Assembly: GCA_050122535.1 (NCBI GenBank)
Contig: JASFIT010000028.1
Location: 1-19,761, forward strand
Direction of reading: 5' to 3'
Source of the DNA: JASFEQ01 sp050122535
GTDB lineage: Bacteria; Desulfobacterota; DSM-4660; Desulfatiglandales; HGW-15
Length of the DNA: 19,761 nt
Made by a program: the position numbers and the translations under genes. Below the pieces are notes generated by a model. The model did no database searches and was not told the DNA's origin. It saw only the letters and a program-made list of their open reading frames with translations. Shown piece by piece: positions 1-6,739 of this stretch. Each line of letters begins with the position of its first letter. Positions within the stretch are counted from its first letter, which is position 1.

Positions 1-26
1 AATATCAGGTTAATGCGAGGATAAAC

Positions 27-1109
27 CTAATATTGAGAGAGGGTCAAAAGGTGGGATCTGAGGTTGGATTTTCTACTCTTAAGGCCAAGTTTCTTTCTGA
101 GGTTTTGTCGGTGGAAATCAATGGCCGCCTTTGATGTATTCAACAGTTGGGCTATCTCTTTGCTTGTCTTTCCTTCCTTAATAAGATTGGCGATCTGAAG
201 TTCTGCGGGCGTAAGGATTTTGAATTTAGTAGAGGATAATCTCTTTAAGAACGGAGAAATAATTTCGTTAAGGTTTGACTCCAGGTTATCTATTAAAGCC
301 AACTGATTTTCACTGTCTGACAGTTTTTTTAACTTTTCTAGATATGGAAAAACCAGGCGCTTCACGTTGATCAGAACCTTTTCTCCAAGCTCTTTTTTAT
401 TTTCCTCCGTTTTTTTCAGTAAGACTTCCAAGGCGATATTTGCTTTCTCAAGTTCTACGGTTTTTAGCCTTAAAGCTTTTTCTTTGGATCTTAGTGCTTG
501 TTCGGCCAACTTCCGTTCCCTCTCTTCCTCCAGACTGTGTAACGCAAAGGCAATATTACCGGCTATCTCTTGAAACATAAATTGCTCCTCTTTGTCTGCG
601 ACGAAATCTCTGGGAACAGAAGCAGAAAATAGCCCATAAACCTTTCCAGAATACTCCAGTCTTTTAGTCATTGCACCACGGCCACGGTACATATTTGAGA
701 GAGGACAGTCTTGGCAAGAGGAGACCGGGTTTTGGGTTACTAAGATATCTGACTGCCTAAGTGCTTTTCGAGCACGATCAGTCCATTTACCACTTTCTAA
801 CTGTCTTAGCATTGGCATAAATTTATCTCCTAATCCGGCTTCAACGCAGTCCAAAAGTTCGCTCGACTCATTTATGAGAGCAATCCATGAGTTGTAGTAG
901 CCACGAGTGCCGACAAGCTTGTCGCAAAGGCAATTAAGAAGTCTTTTACGGTTTCTTTCTTTTAGAATGAGTTCGTTGACCTCGCAAATGGCATACAGAA
1001 CGGCGTTTAAATGCATTATCCTTTCTGCAGCTTCCACCCGCTTAGAAACTTCTCTTTCTAACTCTTTGACCCGTTGTTTCAATTCTTCATAGTTCATATT
1101 CTTAGGCAT
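27..1109 (-). CDS. GAF-domain LuxR-type transcriptional regulator
   Basis: A 360-residue cytoplasmic protein, probably a ligand- or redox-responsive DNA-binding regulator. It opens with a short coiled coil (about residues 7-30, ELKQRVKELEREV). A GAF-like sensor region follows at about 35-192 and contains C132-x2-C135 (SCQDCP). A second coiled coil spans about 193-245, and a LuxR/FixJ-type helix-turn-helix lies at about 299-350 (LTPAELQIANLIKEGKTSKE, then a recognition helix with AAIDFHRQNLRKKLG). No transmembrane segment or receiver domain is seen, so it is unlikely to be a classic phosphorelay response regulator. The ATG at 1109 lacks a strong ribosome site; the in-frame ATG four codons later is an alternative. 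The target genes are unknown, and no gene is adjacent upstream within 700 bases. The fold assignment is firm; the signal is not known. Confidence 0.85.
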   Translation of the reverse strand: MPKNMNYEELKQRVKELEREVSKRVEAAERIMHLNAVLYAICEVNELILKERNRKRLLNCLCDKLVGTRGYYNSWIALINESSELLDCVEAGLGDKFMPMLRQLESGKWTDRARKALRQSDILVTQNPVSSCQDCPLSNMYRGRGAMTKRLEYSGKVYGLFSASVPRDFVADKEEQFMFQEIAGNIAFALHSLEEERERKLAEQALRSKEKALRLKTVELEKANIALEVLLKKTEENKKELGEKVLINVKRLVFPYLEKLKKLSDSENQLALIDNLESNLNEIISPFLKRLSSTKFKILTPAELQIANLIKEGKTSKEIAQLLNTSKAAIDFHRQNLRKKLGLKSRKSNLRSHLLTLSQY

Positions 1110-1808
1110 TTAAAGAACCCTACAGTTTGCTTTATGACAGAAAAGGCCCAGCTAAACCAAATGATGTGACCCTGACGATGTCTCACTTGGTAGTTCGGCA
1201 ATCTCTTACAAATGGAGAAGCGTCTGAAGTTACGGTGAACAGAAAAGGGGATGATCTGCAGTTTCTACATGGGCTTCTAAATGGGAATAGCTTTTTGAGA
1301 TGAAAACTTAGACTCCAAACAGAATAACGTCACGTCCGGAGGCAAACTGGCACATTTTGAGGGGACTCTCCGTTGCTCAACCTCCAGAATAGAGTATAAT
1401 TGAAGGATGAAAAAACGCTTATTCGATGAAATAATAAAAAGCTCTTTGAGTCAAGAAAAATCGACTGTCTGAATAGTTTCAGAATCGTCCATTTTAAGCT
1501 AAAAAAGCGGAAGGCACTTTTACAAGATATTGGGGTTGGTTGATGCAGACGAAAATTCAAGTATTCTTGCCATATTGTGGAATTGGGCTGAATCAGGATT
1601 CATTGCAGTATTCATCTGCTAATCAACACCTCTACGGCACGCAAAACCTAAAAATGGCAATCACTAAATGTCAGATTTGACTGTTGCTCTTTCACATAAA
1701 TCACCTTCCAACTCTCCTAATATTTATTACACGATACAAATGTTATTGTTCATTCCTTTGTACCGTTGGTTTATGGGAAGAGCGTTAATATCAATAAAAA
1801 ACTAAAGG
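1110..1808. other. Intergenic stretch without an intact gene
   Basis: About 700 bases between the LuxR-type regulator and the C_GCAxxG_C_C protein. I see no convincing complete gene, RNA gene or terminator. The part from about 1690 to 1810 is AT-rich. The only structure of note is a possible decayed ORF at 1407-1622, listed separately. Confidence 0.6.
1407..1622 (+). pseudogene. Possible decayed small ORF (unrecognised)
   Basis: An ATG at 1407 preceded by GAAGG starts a 21-codon ORF beginning MKKRLFDEIIKSSLSQEKS, which stops at 1472. The next frame continues at 1472 with NSFRIVHFKLKKRKALLQDI. After another frame change it runs to a TAA at 1620 with ILGLVDADENSSILAILWNW. Joined across the two frame changes, the composition looks protein-like. 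I recognise no family. It could equally be chance in non-coding DNA, so confidence is low. Confidence 0.2.
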
Positions 1809-2291
1809 CTACACCTTACCATCCTCTGCCATCTCGACACACTTATTCATCGCATATTTCAAGTAAACATCGCAGGTGCTTTTCCAACCCTTTTCCTGGA
1901 TCCATCTTGCGACATCTTCAGAATTGCTCCATTCGCATTTGGAGAGTGTCTTACAATTCGTGCTTCCAAATTCTTGGAGAAAGTTTCGATAAAGCTCTCC
2001 AACCGCCTGTATAGCCTTGTTTCTATCCCCTTCATGTTCTTCCGGGACCCCTTCCTTACCTTGGCCGTATCGTAATCCAATCGCGATACTACTACCAATC
2101 AAAAGACCGCACACAGTTTGCCCAGATAAGATGGCTCCCATATATCCCCCAGTGGCCCAGGAATATTCTTTGACGGACAAGTCCCACACTGATTGCAAAC
2201 CTTGCAAGCTGGCTTCAGCTCAGCTATAGCGATGCATCCTCTTATATGCCTTGGTCAAAACATCCTCAAGAAAGCCTTGATTCTTCATCAT
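1809..2291 (-). CDS. C_GCAxxG_C_C family redox protein, probable selenoprotein (UGA = Sec at residue 24)
   Basis: A small redox-active protein of the C_GCAxxG_C_C family, 160 residues if the TGA at 2222-2220 is decoded as selenocysteine. The ATG-ATG start (2291/2288) sits behind a G-rich ribosome site containing a run of eight G. The first 23 residues end ...KRMHRYS; the TGA follows, then AEASLQGLQSVW. In the family this position is the first conserved Cys (usually NC-A-x-A). The other conserved cysteines are present: C61 (TVCGLLIG, followed by GLRYG), C113 (FGSTNC) and C140 (C-x2-Y). Additional cysteines are C119 and C151. A gene finder ignoring Sec would start at the TTG at 2207 and lose the N-terminal redox residue. 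A SECIS-like hairpin lies exactly where bacterial SelB needs it. The gene is preceded at a distance by a candidate promoter and lies near another small cysteine-containing protein (TIGR04076). The redox partner is unknown. Confidence 0.8.
2188..2219 (-). promoter_or_regulatory. Bacterial SECIS-like element after the UGA codon
   Basis: On the minus-strand mRNA, 12 nt after the UGA, UUGCAA-GGU-UUGCAA forms a perfect 6-bp stem with a GGU apical loop (upper stem 2207-2202 with 2198-2193). A lower 5-bp helix pairs GCUGA (2219-2215) with UCAGU (2192-2188), leaving a 7-nt bulge. The apical loop begins 18 nt after the UGA and starts with G, which fits the known bacterial SECIS requirements of close spacing, a small loop and a G at its start. 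Confidence 0.7.
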
Positions 2292-2497
2292 CTCGCCCCC
2301 CCCTTTCAGCTAAAGATTTCGATCTAGAGCCTTGCTCAGAGCTCAAACTTCATTTTTCTTGGAATTCTGATGGAATGGATTATGCCTGATGATTTGAAGG
2401 ATTTCAAATAGAGTGCTGAAGTTTTTTGGCCCCCTAAAGTTCCAAAATCATGGGGTTGCAATTGAAAGCTATCGAAAGGGCGGATTGTGGGCTACCC

Positions 2498-2526
2498 AAA
2501 TTACTCTTTACTTTTTGGCGGGTCAA
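2498..2526 (-). promoter_or_regulatory. Candidate sigma-70 promoter upstream of the selenoprotein gene
   Basis: On the minus strand, TTGACC (2526-2521) is separated by 17 nt from TAATTT (2503-2498). The -35 match is good and the -10 match is weak. It would give a leader of roughly 200 nt before the ATG at 2291. The rest of 2300-2681 holds no gene that I can support. Confidence 0.3.
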
Positions 2527-2681
2527 GATTTTACAGGATACTTGATAATGTGCACTTCGGCCAAATTGCACAATAAATCCGCCAATCGAAACCCCACAGC
2601 TGAGGAATGCTTGACCCCAAGACGGCGATAAGAAAGCGGGCCGGTCCCCGGAATACTTAGACTATTTCTGTGACCCTAAAC

Positions 2682-2999
2682 TTAATCTTCTATTCTCTCT
2701 AATTTGAAAATTACAGGCCTTAAGCCATCGGTACAGCACGAAATCGCGATGCCCTTTTCCTTCATCCACGGATAATATCCTCCGTAGAGGATATGCACTA
2801 GGTCTCTTTGTATGTCAGCGAACGCCCAGTTACAGAACCCGGGTGGACAGTTATGACTGTCAACCACGAATTCCTGTCCTACGTCAAACCGGTCGCATTC
2901 TGGAGTAAGCCTGTTCTCATCAAAAACAGCTGGAGGATTCTCACCATATAGATCCTTATTGTTTACCTTCTTTACCACCGTAATTCTTACCTTGGCCAT
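2682..2999 (-). CDS. TIGR04076 family protein
   Basis: A 105-residue cytoplasmic protein matching the TIGR04076 pattern from end to end. It starts with a basic beta strand (MAKVRITVVKKV) and continues with the central block GFCNWAFADI. The characteristic C-terminal block is CCTDGLRPVIFKLERIE. Cysteines are at C35, C51, C56, C87 and C88, so a metal- or redox-related role is conceivable, but no reaction is established for the family to my knowledge. Length is typical for the family. The start is secure: AGGAGG is placed 6 nt before the ATG. The MITE-like repeat begins 15 bases upstream of the ATG, so the repeat may supply or disturb the promoter region. The gene is monocistronic as far as can be seen, in the same direction as the thiolase and the selenoprotein. 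Confidence 0.85.
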   Translation of the reverse strand: MAKVRITVVKKVNNKDLYGENPPAVFDENRLTPECDRFDVGQEFVVDSHNCPPGFCNWAFADIQRDLVHILYGGYYPWMKEKGIAISCCTDGLRPVIFKLERIED

Positions 3000-3013
3000 T
3001 TAAACCTCCTATT

Positions 3014-3229
3014 GAGGCTGTCGGAAAACGCCCATCTGCCGTGCGGCAGGCTCACGGCCCTGAGCAAAGCCGAAGGGCTGCGTTACCCTCATCCCCCGCC
3101 CTGTTAAATTCTCGCTATGCGAGACGGCGAAGCCGATTTAACAGGGCAAGTCACTGCGGCGTACTTCTATGTACGCCTCATTCCTCGGGATTTCGGAAGC
3201 CTTGCATATGGGCATTTTCCATCAGCCTC
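3014..3229. repeat. MITE-like repeat, copy 1
   Basis: A 216-bp non-coding element. Its ends are imperfect 26-bp inverted repeats that match at 22 positions (3014-3039, beginning GAGGCTGTCGGAAAACG; 3204-3229 on the other strand, beginning GAGGCTGATGGAAAATG). Inside are a palindrome (GCCCTGTTAAAT...ATTTAACAGGGC, with CTCGCtatGCGAG within it) and a second hairpin (GGCGTAC...GTACGCC). The first 180 bases match the copy at 8600 with eight differences by my count. Weak similarity to the other copy continues to about 3262, where a further degenerate end-like motif (GAAACTGTCGAAAA on the minus strand) appears. It lies between the TIGR04076 gene and the 3' end of the thiolase gene. The open frames across it are not credible genes. 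Confidence 0.75.
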
Positions 3230-3277
3230 CCAGAAACTGGATTTTCGACAGTTTCATTATCAATTTTTCAGCAAGGG

Positions 3278-4480
3278 TTATGGTTCGTTTCCCCAGATGC
3301 TGATCCCGATGACACAGTTTGCGGGAAAGCCCCCCAGGTTGTGGGTAAGGCCGAGTCGTGGATTTTTTATCTGCCGCTCCCCACACTTCCCCTGGAGTTG
3401 CTTGTATACCTCGTAAACCATCCTTATCCCAGAGGCCCCAATGGGGTGTCCAAAACTCTTGAGCCCTCCATCACTCTGGCAAGGTATTTTCCCATCTAGC
3501 TCAAAAAACCCCTCGTCCACATCTTCCTTCGCCTTGCCTTGTGGAGATATCTGCAAATCCTCATAGGTCACCAGTTCAGTGATGGAAAAGCAATCATGGA
3601 CTTCCATCATGTTGATTTCTTCTCTGGGATTTTTTATGCTCGCCTCTTCGTATGCCCTCACGCCACAACGATAAGTGGTCTCCACATGTGTGCCATCCCA
3701 TTGCTGATATCTATATTCCTCTTCAGCGCTCACAGCAATTTGCAGGGCTTTTACATATAGGGGATCGGGGCGAATGGCCTTTGCATCGTCAACACGGACA
3801 ATAATGGCCGCAGCAGCACCCTCTGTCACACCACAACAGTCATATAGACCCAGGGGCCAGGCCACCATGGGTGCTCTCATAATCGTGTCCACATCGACGA
3901 CTTTTCTCAGATGCGCCTTGGGTGTGAGTGCCCCGTTTGCATGACTTTTGGCCGATATTTTGGCCAAGGTCAGTTTGCCCTCTTGGGGACTCAATCCGTA
4001 TCGATCAAAATATTTCGTGGCCAACATGGCGAACTGACCGGGCGCGGTCTGGTTCGGGAATATGAGGCGGTTATATATCCCCCTGAGCTGACTGAAATCT
4101 GGCAAGCCCCCGTAGCCGATATCTTTCAACTTTTCAACGCCAACGGCCAGGGCCACGTCGCAGGATCCTGAGGCGACAGCATAACTGGCTGCACGTATGG
4201 CCTCCGTACCGCTCGCGCAAAAGTTTTCAACTCTCGTCACAGGGAGATAAGGCAGTTTTAAAGCGGCTGCCAATGGGATTGCGCTCTTCCCCACATTGAC
4301 TTCATCAAAGCACGTGGAGAGCCATGCCGCATCGATATCTTTCTTCTCTATCCCTGCGTCGCTTATGGCCTCCTCAAAGGCCTCGAGCACCAATGATTCA
4401 GCACTCCTATCCCAGTGCTCCCCAAACTTGGTGCATCCCATACCAACAATCGCTACCTTATTCTTGATCCCTTCTGCCAT
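3278..4480 (-). CDS. SCP2-type thiolase / acetyl-CoA acetyltransferase family protein
   Basis: A 400-residue thiolase-fold enzyme, expected to catalyse reversible Claisen condensation or thiolytic cleavage of acyl-CoA. The nucleophilic Cys is C88 in ENFCASGTEA. H295 lies in EVHDCFSITE, H345 in GGLKSFGHPIGASG, and H380 in HNLGG precedes C389 (ANCVIGI). These are the landmarks of the SCP-x/non-decarboxylating thiolases that usually work with a DUF35 zinc-ribbon/OB-fold partner. Length is normal. The ATG at 4480 follows AAGGGAG at suitable spacing. The gene starts 36 bases after the HMG-CoA-synthase-like/DUF35 gene, in the same direction, so the two are very probably one transcript and one complex, comparable to the archaeal thiolase-HMG-CoA synthase-DUF35 complex. 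The substrate is not evident; a role in degradation is as likely as a biosynthetic one. Confidence 0.88.
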   Translation of the reverse strand: MAEGIKNKVAIVGMGCTKFGEHWDRSAESLVLEAFEEAISDAGIEKKDIDAAWLSTCFDEVNVGKSAIPLAAALKLPYLPVTRVENFCASGTEAIRAASYAVASGSCDVALAVGVEKLKDIGYGGLPDFSQLRGIYNRLIFPNQTAPGQFAMLATKYFDRYGLSPQEGKLTLAKISAKSHANGALTPKAHLRKVVDVDTIMRAPMVAWPLGLYDCCGVTEGAAAAIIVRVDDAKAIRPDPLYVKALQIAVSAEEEYRYQQWDGTHVETTYRCGVRAYEEASIKNPREEINMMEVHDCFSITELVTYEDLQISPQGKAKEDVDEGFFELDGKIPCQSDGGLKSFGHPIGASGIRMVYEVYKQLQGKCGERQIKNPRLGLTHNLGGFPANCVIGISIWGNEP

Positions 4481-4516
4481 CTCTATGACTCCCTTTTAAA
4501 ATTATTATGACCATTG

Positions 4517-5959
4517 CTAGCTTTTAAAAGGCATGATCTTCCAGAAATAGCCGGTAATACCGCGGGCCTCATCCAAGTATCGTCTTCTGAATGTCATGTG
4601 TACGGCTTGTCCAACTTCTAGGGACTCCATCTTGCAATCTGTAATATCAAACCAATATCGGCCTCCCCCTTCAAAATCCACAATACCATAAATGGCTGGC
4701 GGGTCTTCTGAATAGGTCAGATGATCCGCCGTGTAGGTAAAGAGGTGTCCTTTTCTGTCTGAAAAGGAATAGTCCTCCATCTGATCCACGGCTTCGCAGT
4801 CCGGGTTGACGCACACCCTCTCCTGTGGAAATTGCGGCGTACCACAGGCCTTACATTTTGAGCCGGCTAGCCTCAAGACAGCGTTCTGTTCCCTCCACGA
4901 AAGAGAGAGACTGGTTGGTGCCACCTCCTCACCGCGTATGCCTATCTCTTTTGGGAGCATGCCTTTAAATGAGAGATATTTTGTGTAATTGCCAAGGTCT
5001 CTTTTATAGTCCAAATTCTCTTTTAACTTGCGCCTGTTCTTAACTCTTTCTATCTCCTCTGTAACCTGGAACAGCAGTGCGTCCGCACCGCTCCCAAAAC
5101 TTGCAACGAGGATCTTGTCACCGGCCTGGGCTTCCTCTAAGGCCGCTGCCAGCATTAGTAAAGGGTGGGCTGATCCGGTGTTTCCTATGGATTCTAAAAG
5201 AGGTGCCTGAACCTTATCAGATTTCAGTCCCAATCTCTTGGATACGGCCATGTGGTCTCTCAAGCTGAGAGGGGGGTAGACCACCTTGTCCATGTCACTT
5301 ATCTGAAGTTTGCAACTGCTGAGGAGGCCGTTAATGGCCTCGGGGATCATTTTTGCATAGCCAGCCTCCCGAATCCATCTCTCTTCCCAACTTCGGGTAA
5401 ACTTATCCGATTCCATGCGCCGATAATCTGCAAAATCATAAGAGAGGGAATAATGGCCAACAAGAGAAGCTATCACCCCATCAGTTCCCACCGTGAAAGC
5501 AGCCGCACCATCCCCGAATAACTGTTCCTGTGTACCCCCTGCTTTCCCGAGGCGACAATCAGAGGCGCATACGAGGGCCACCTCCGAATCGGATCCACTA
5601 AGGGCTGCAATCAGGGCCGTTGTTCCAGATTTCAAACAACCGGAGAACTCAGCAGTCCAGGTATTCGGGGAGAGATTTAATGCCCCACTGGCAATGGAGG
5701 CATTTCCCCTTTCTTTGTTGGGAAGCGTTGTAGAGGCAAGGTACAGGGCACTAATCTTCTCTCTATCAAGATCCTCCAAACAATCGATGCCCGCTGCGAC
5801 GGCCATGGTGATACTGTCTTCATCGTAATTGGCAACGGTCTTTTCTCCTCTAGCCAGGCCCGCAATACCAGGATTGAACCACCCCATCGCCTCGAAGATG
5901 GTTTCACGCTTCAGCCGGTAGTATGGCAAATAGACTCCGAATCCAGTGATTCCTTTCAA
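4517..5959 (-). CDS. HMG-CoA synthase-like enzyme fused to DUF35 zinc-ribbon/OB-fold domain
   Basis: A 480-residue fusion. Residues 1 to about 305 have the HMG-CoA synthase/KAS III-type thiolase fold, with probable nucleophile C108 in TAEFSGCLKSGTTA, G149-D150-G151-A152 (LFGDGAAAF) and an IGNTGSAHPLL loop near 258-268. Where HMG-CoA synthases have a catalytic His before a Pro, this protein reads VVYPPLSLRDH, so the usual His may be Tyr228. Residues about 350-480 form a DUF35 module: a rubredoxin-like zinc ribbon (C369, C372, C383, C388) and an OB fold (from about 400). In other organisms DUF35 is a separate scaffold protein that channels intermediates between thiolase and synthase. The start is TTG at 5959, chosen because AGGAGGAG stands about 7 nt upstream and the homologous N-terminus MKGITGFGVYLP begins there. 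It is first in a unit with the thiolase. Confidence 0.87.
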   Translation of the reverse strand: MKGITGFGVYLPYYRLKRETIFEAMGWFNPGIAGLARGEKTVANYDEDSITMAVAAGIDCLEDLDREKISALYLASTTLPNKERGNASIASGALNLSPNTWTAEFSGCLKSGTTALIAALSGSDSEVALVCASDCRLGKAGGTQEQLFGDGAAAFTVGTDGVIASLVGHYSLSYDFADYRRMESDKFTRSWEERWIREAGYAKMIPEAINGLLSSCKLQISDMDKVVYPPLSLRDHMAVSKRLGLKSDKVQAPLLESIGNTGSAHPLLMLAAALEEAQAGDKILVASFGSGADALLFQVTEEIERVKNRRKLKENLDYKRDLGNYTKYLSFKGMLPKEIGIRGEEVAPTSLSLSWREQNAVLRLAGSKCKACGTPQFPQERVCVNPDCEAVDQMEDYSFSDRKGHLFTYTADHLTYSEDPPAIYGIVDFEGGGRYWFDITDCKMESLEVGQAVHMTFRRRYLDEARGITGYFWKIMPFKS

Positions 5960-6033
5960 TTCGCCTCTCCTCCTTCATTCAACCTAGATTTAGCAATGTT
6001 CAAAACCCTCCCGCTTTGGGGGATGGTGTAATT

Positions 6034-6062
6034 CAGCTACGCTAATAAACACACGTTGTCAA
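6034..6062 (-). promoter_or_regulatory. Weak candidate promoter for the synthase-thiolase unit
   Basis: A perfect -35 box TTGACA (6062-6057, minus strand) is followed after 17 nt by TAGCTG, a poor -10. It lies about 75-100 bases upstream of the TTG start at 5959. Only the -35 is convincing. Confidence 0.25.
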
Positions 6063-6305
6063 TACTTTCCCGCTCGCCCCCATCGGCTTTGCTAGAGGTC
6101 GCGCGAGTCCAACCGGCATCGCTTAAGCTCCCTGCGACGCTGCGTGGGACAAGCTGGCGTGGCGAGCAGAGAAGAATTTTTGGACACGGGTTCCGTTTCA
6201 CGGAACACACAGATTTCACGGTTAATTCTCTCAGAGTAATTACCCACAGACCCGAAAGACAAGAATTTTAGACAGGATTTACAGGATGTCCAGGATGGGA
6301 TGCAT

Positions 6306-6433
6306 GGATCGCTGGAAACCCCGCTGCGCGGGGATCCCAAGGCTGCGCCTTGGGAACAATGGGAAGCCCTGGAGCACAAAAATAAGCTCGCTCATTTTTG
6401 TGCCTCACGGGTTCCCATTTTTTCAAGCGATCC
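6306..6433. repeat. Cloverleaf-like nested palindrome, copy A
   Basis: An outer stem pairs GGATCGCTgGAAA (6306-6318) with TTTcAAGCGATCC (6421-6433), with one mismatch. It encloses three hairpins in series. These are CCCCGC-tgc-GCGGGG (6319-6333), TCCCAAGGC-tgc-GCCTTGGGA (6335-6355, perfect 9 bp), and a long arm at 6358-6419. The long arm has an outer AATGGGAA/TTCCCATT stem and an inner GCACAAAAAT/ATTTTTGTGC stem with a 10-nt loop. The same architecture recurs at 10902-11038 with mostly different arm sequences. Confidence 0.75.
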
Positions 6434-6508
6434 TTTCCGTCTGCGTCAGTCTGCGTGGGTCTGTGGCTAATTAATCTTTGAGCTTAACTGTGGAATCTGC
6501 GGAACCTG

Positions 6509-6552
6509 CCCGCCATCGCGAGCATGAGCTCGCTCAGGCGAGGCGGGCGGGT
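6509..6552. repeat. Small palindromic insert within island A
   Basis: A 44-bp hairpin-forming segment (ends CCCGCC and GGCGGG; inner GCGAG...CTCGC) interrupts a repeat. The uninterrupted version, gcggaatctgcgtccaaaag, is at 11134-11153. Here the same text is split after gcggaacctg and resumes with ctgcgtccaaaag, so the trinucleotide CTG appears on both sides. Confidence 0.6.
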
Positions 6553-6739
6553 CTGCGTCCAAAAGATATTTCAGCAAGAACCATACTCCGGTAAAGTACA
6601 GCCTTTATAGCCGCCTGCTCTTTTGGACCTTTTGAATTCATAAGATCCTGTTGATCCTGTCTAATGAAATAATTCTCTGAGAGCCTCTGAGAGCCCTGCG
6701 AGAGATATGTGAAGACCCTATCAAAAATCAAGAAAAACC

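Larger units (their letters stand above)
6176..6704. repeat. Intergenic repeat island A
   Basis: Non-coding region between the synthase-like gene and the acyl-CoA dehydrogenase gene, built from short units. Micro-tandem repeats have period 9 (ACAGGATTT/ACAGGATGT/CCAGGATGG at 6272-6298) or period 10 (GTCTGCGTCA and variants at 6439-6468; CTCTGAGAGC twice plus a variant at 6675-6704). Modules are shared with the islands near 7910 and 10824. For example, 6565-6605 (gatatttcagcaagaacc...) recurs at 8268-8308, and 6211-6270 recurs around 7952-8050. The upstream part (about 6060-6175) also contains GC-rich inverted repeats. No gene is supported here. Confidence 0.7.

Noticed and set aside
1330..1560. 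76-codon minus-strand open frame
   Set aside because: Composition is unlike a protein (rich in Ser, Phe and Leu from an A-rich opposite strand), and there is no ribosome site.
2205..2207. TTG as start of the C_GCAxxG_C_C protein
   Set aside because: It has no ribosome site and lies inside the SECIS-like stem. The upstream ATG-ATG with G-rich ribosome site gives a family-like N-terminus if the TGA is Sec.
2413..2631. 72-codon plus-strand open frame
   Set aside because: No ribosome site, no domain, and it overlaps a candidate promoter on the other strand.
3041..3499. 152-codon plus-strand open frame
   Set aside because: It runs through the non-coding MITE-like repeat into the antisense of the thiolase gene; no recognisable domain and no ribosome site.
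6306..6433. tRNA gene (three-arm cloverleaf)
   Set aside because: The arm sizes, lack of T-loop and acceptor-end features, and total length do not fit a tRNA. Only the topology is similar.
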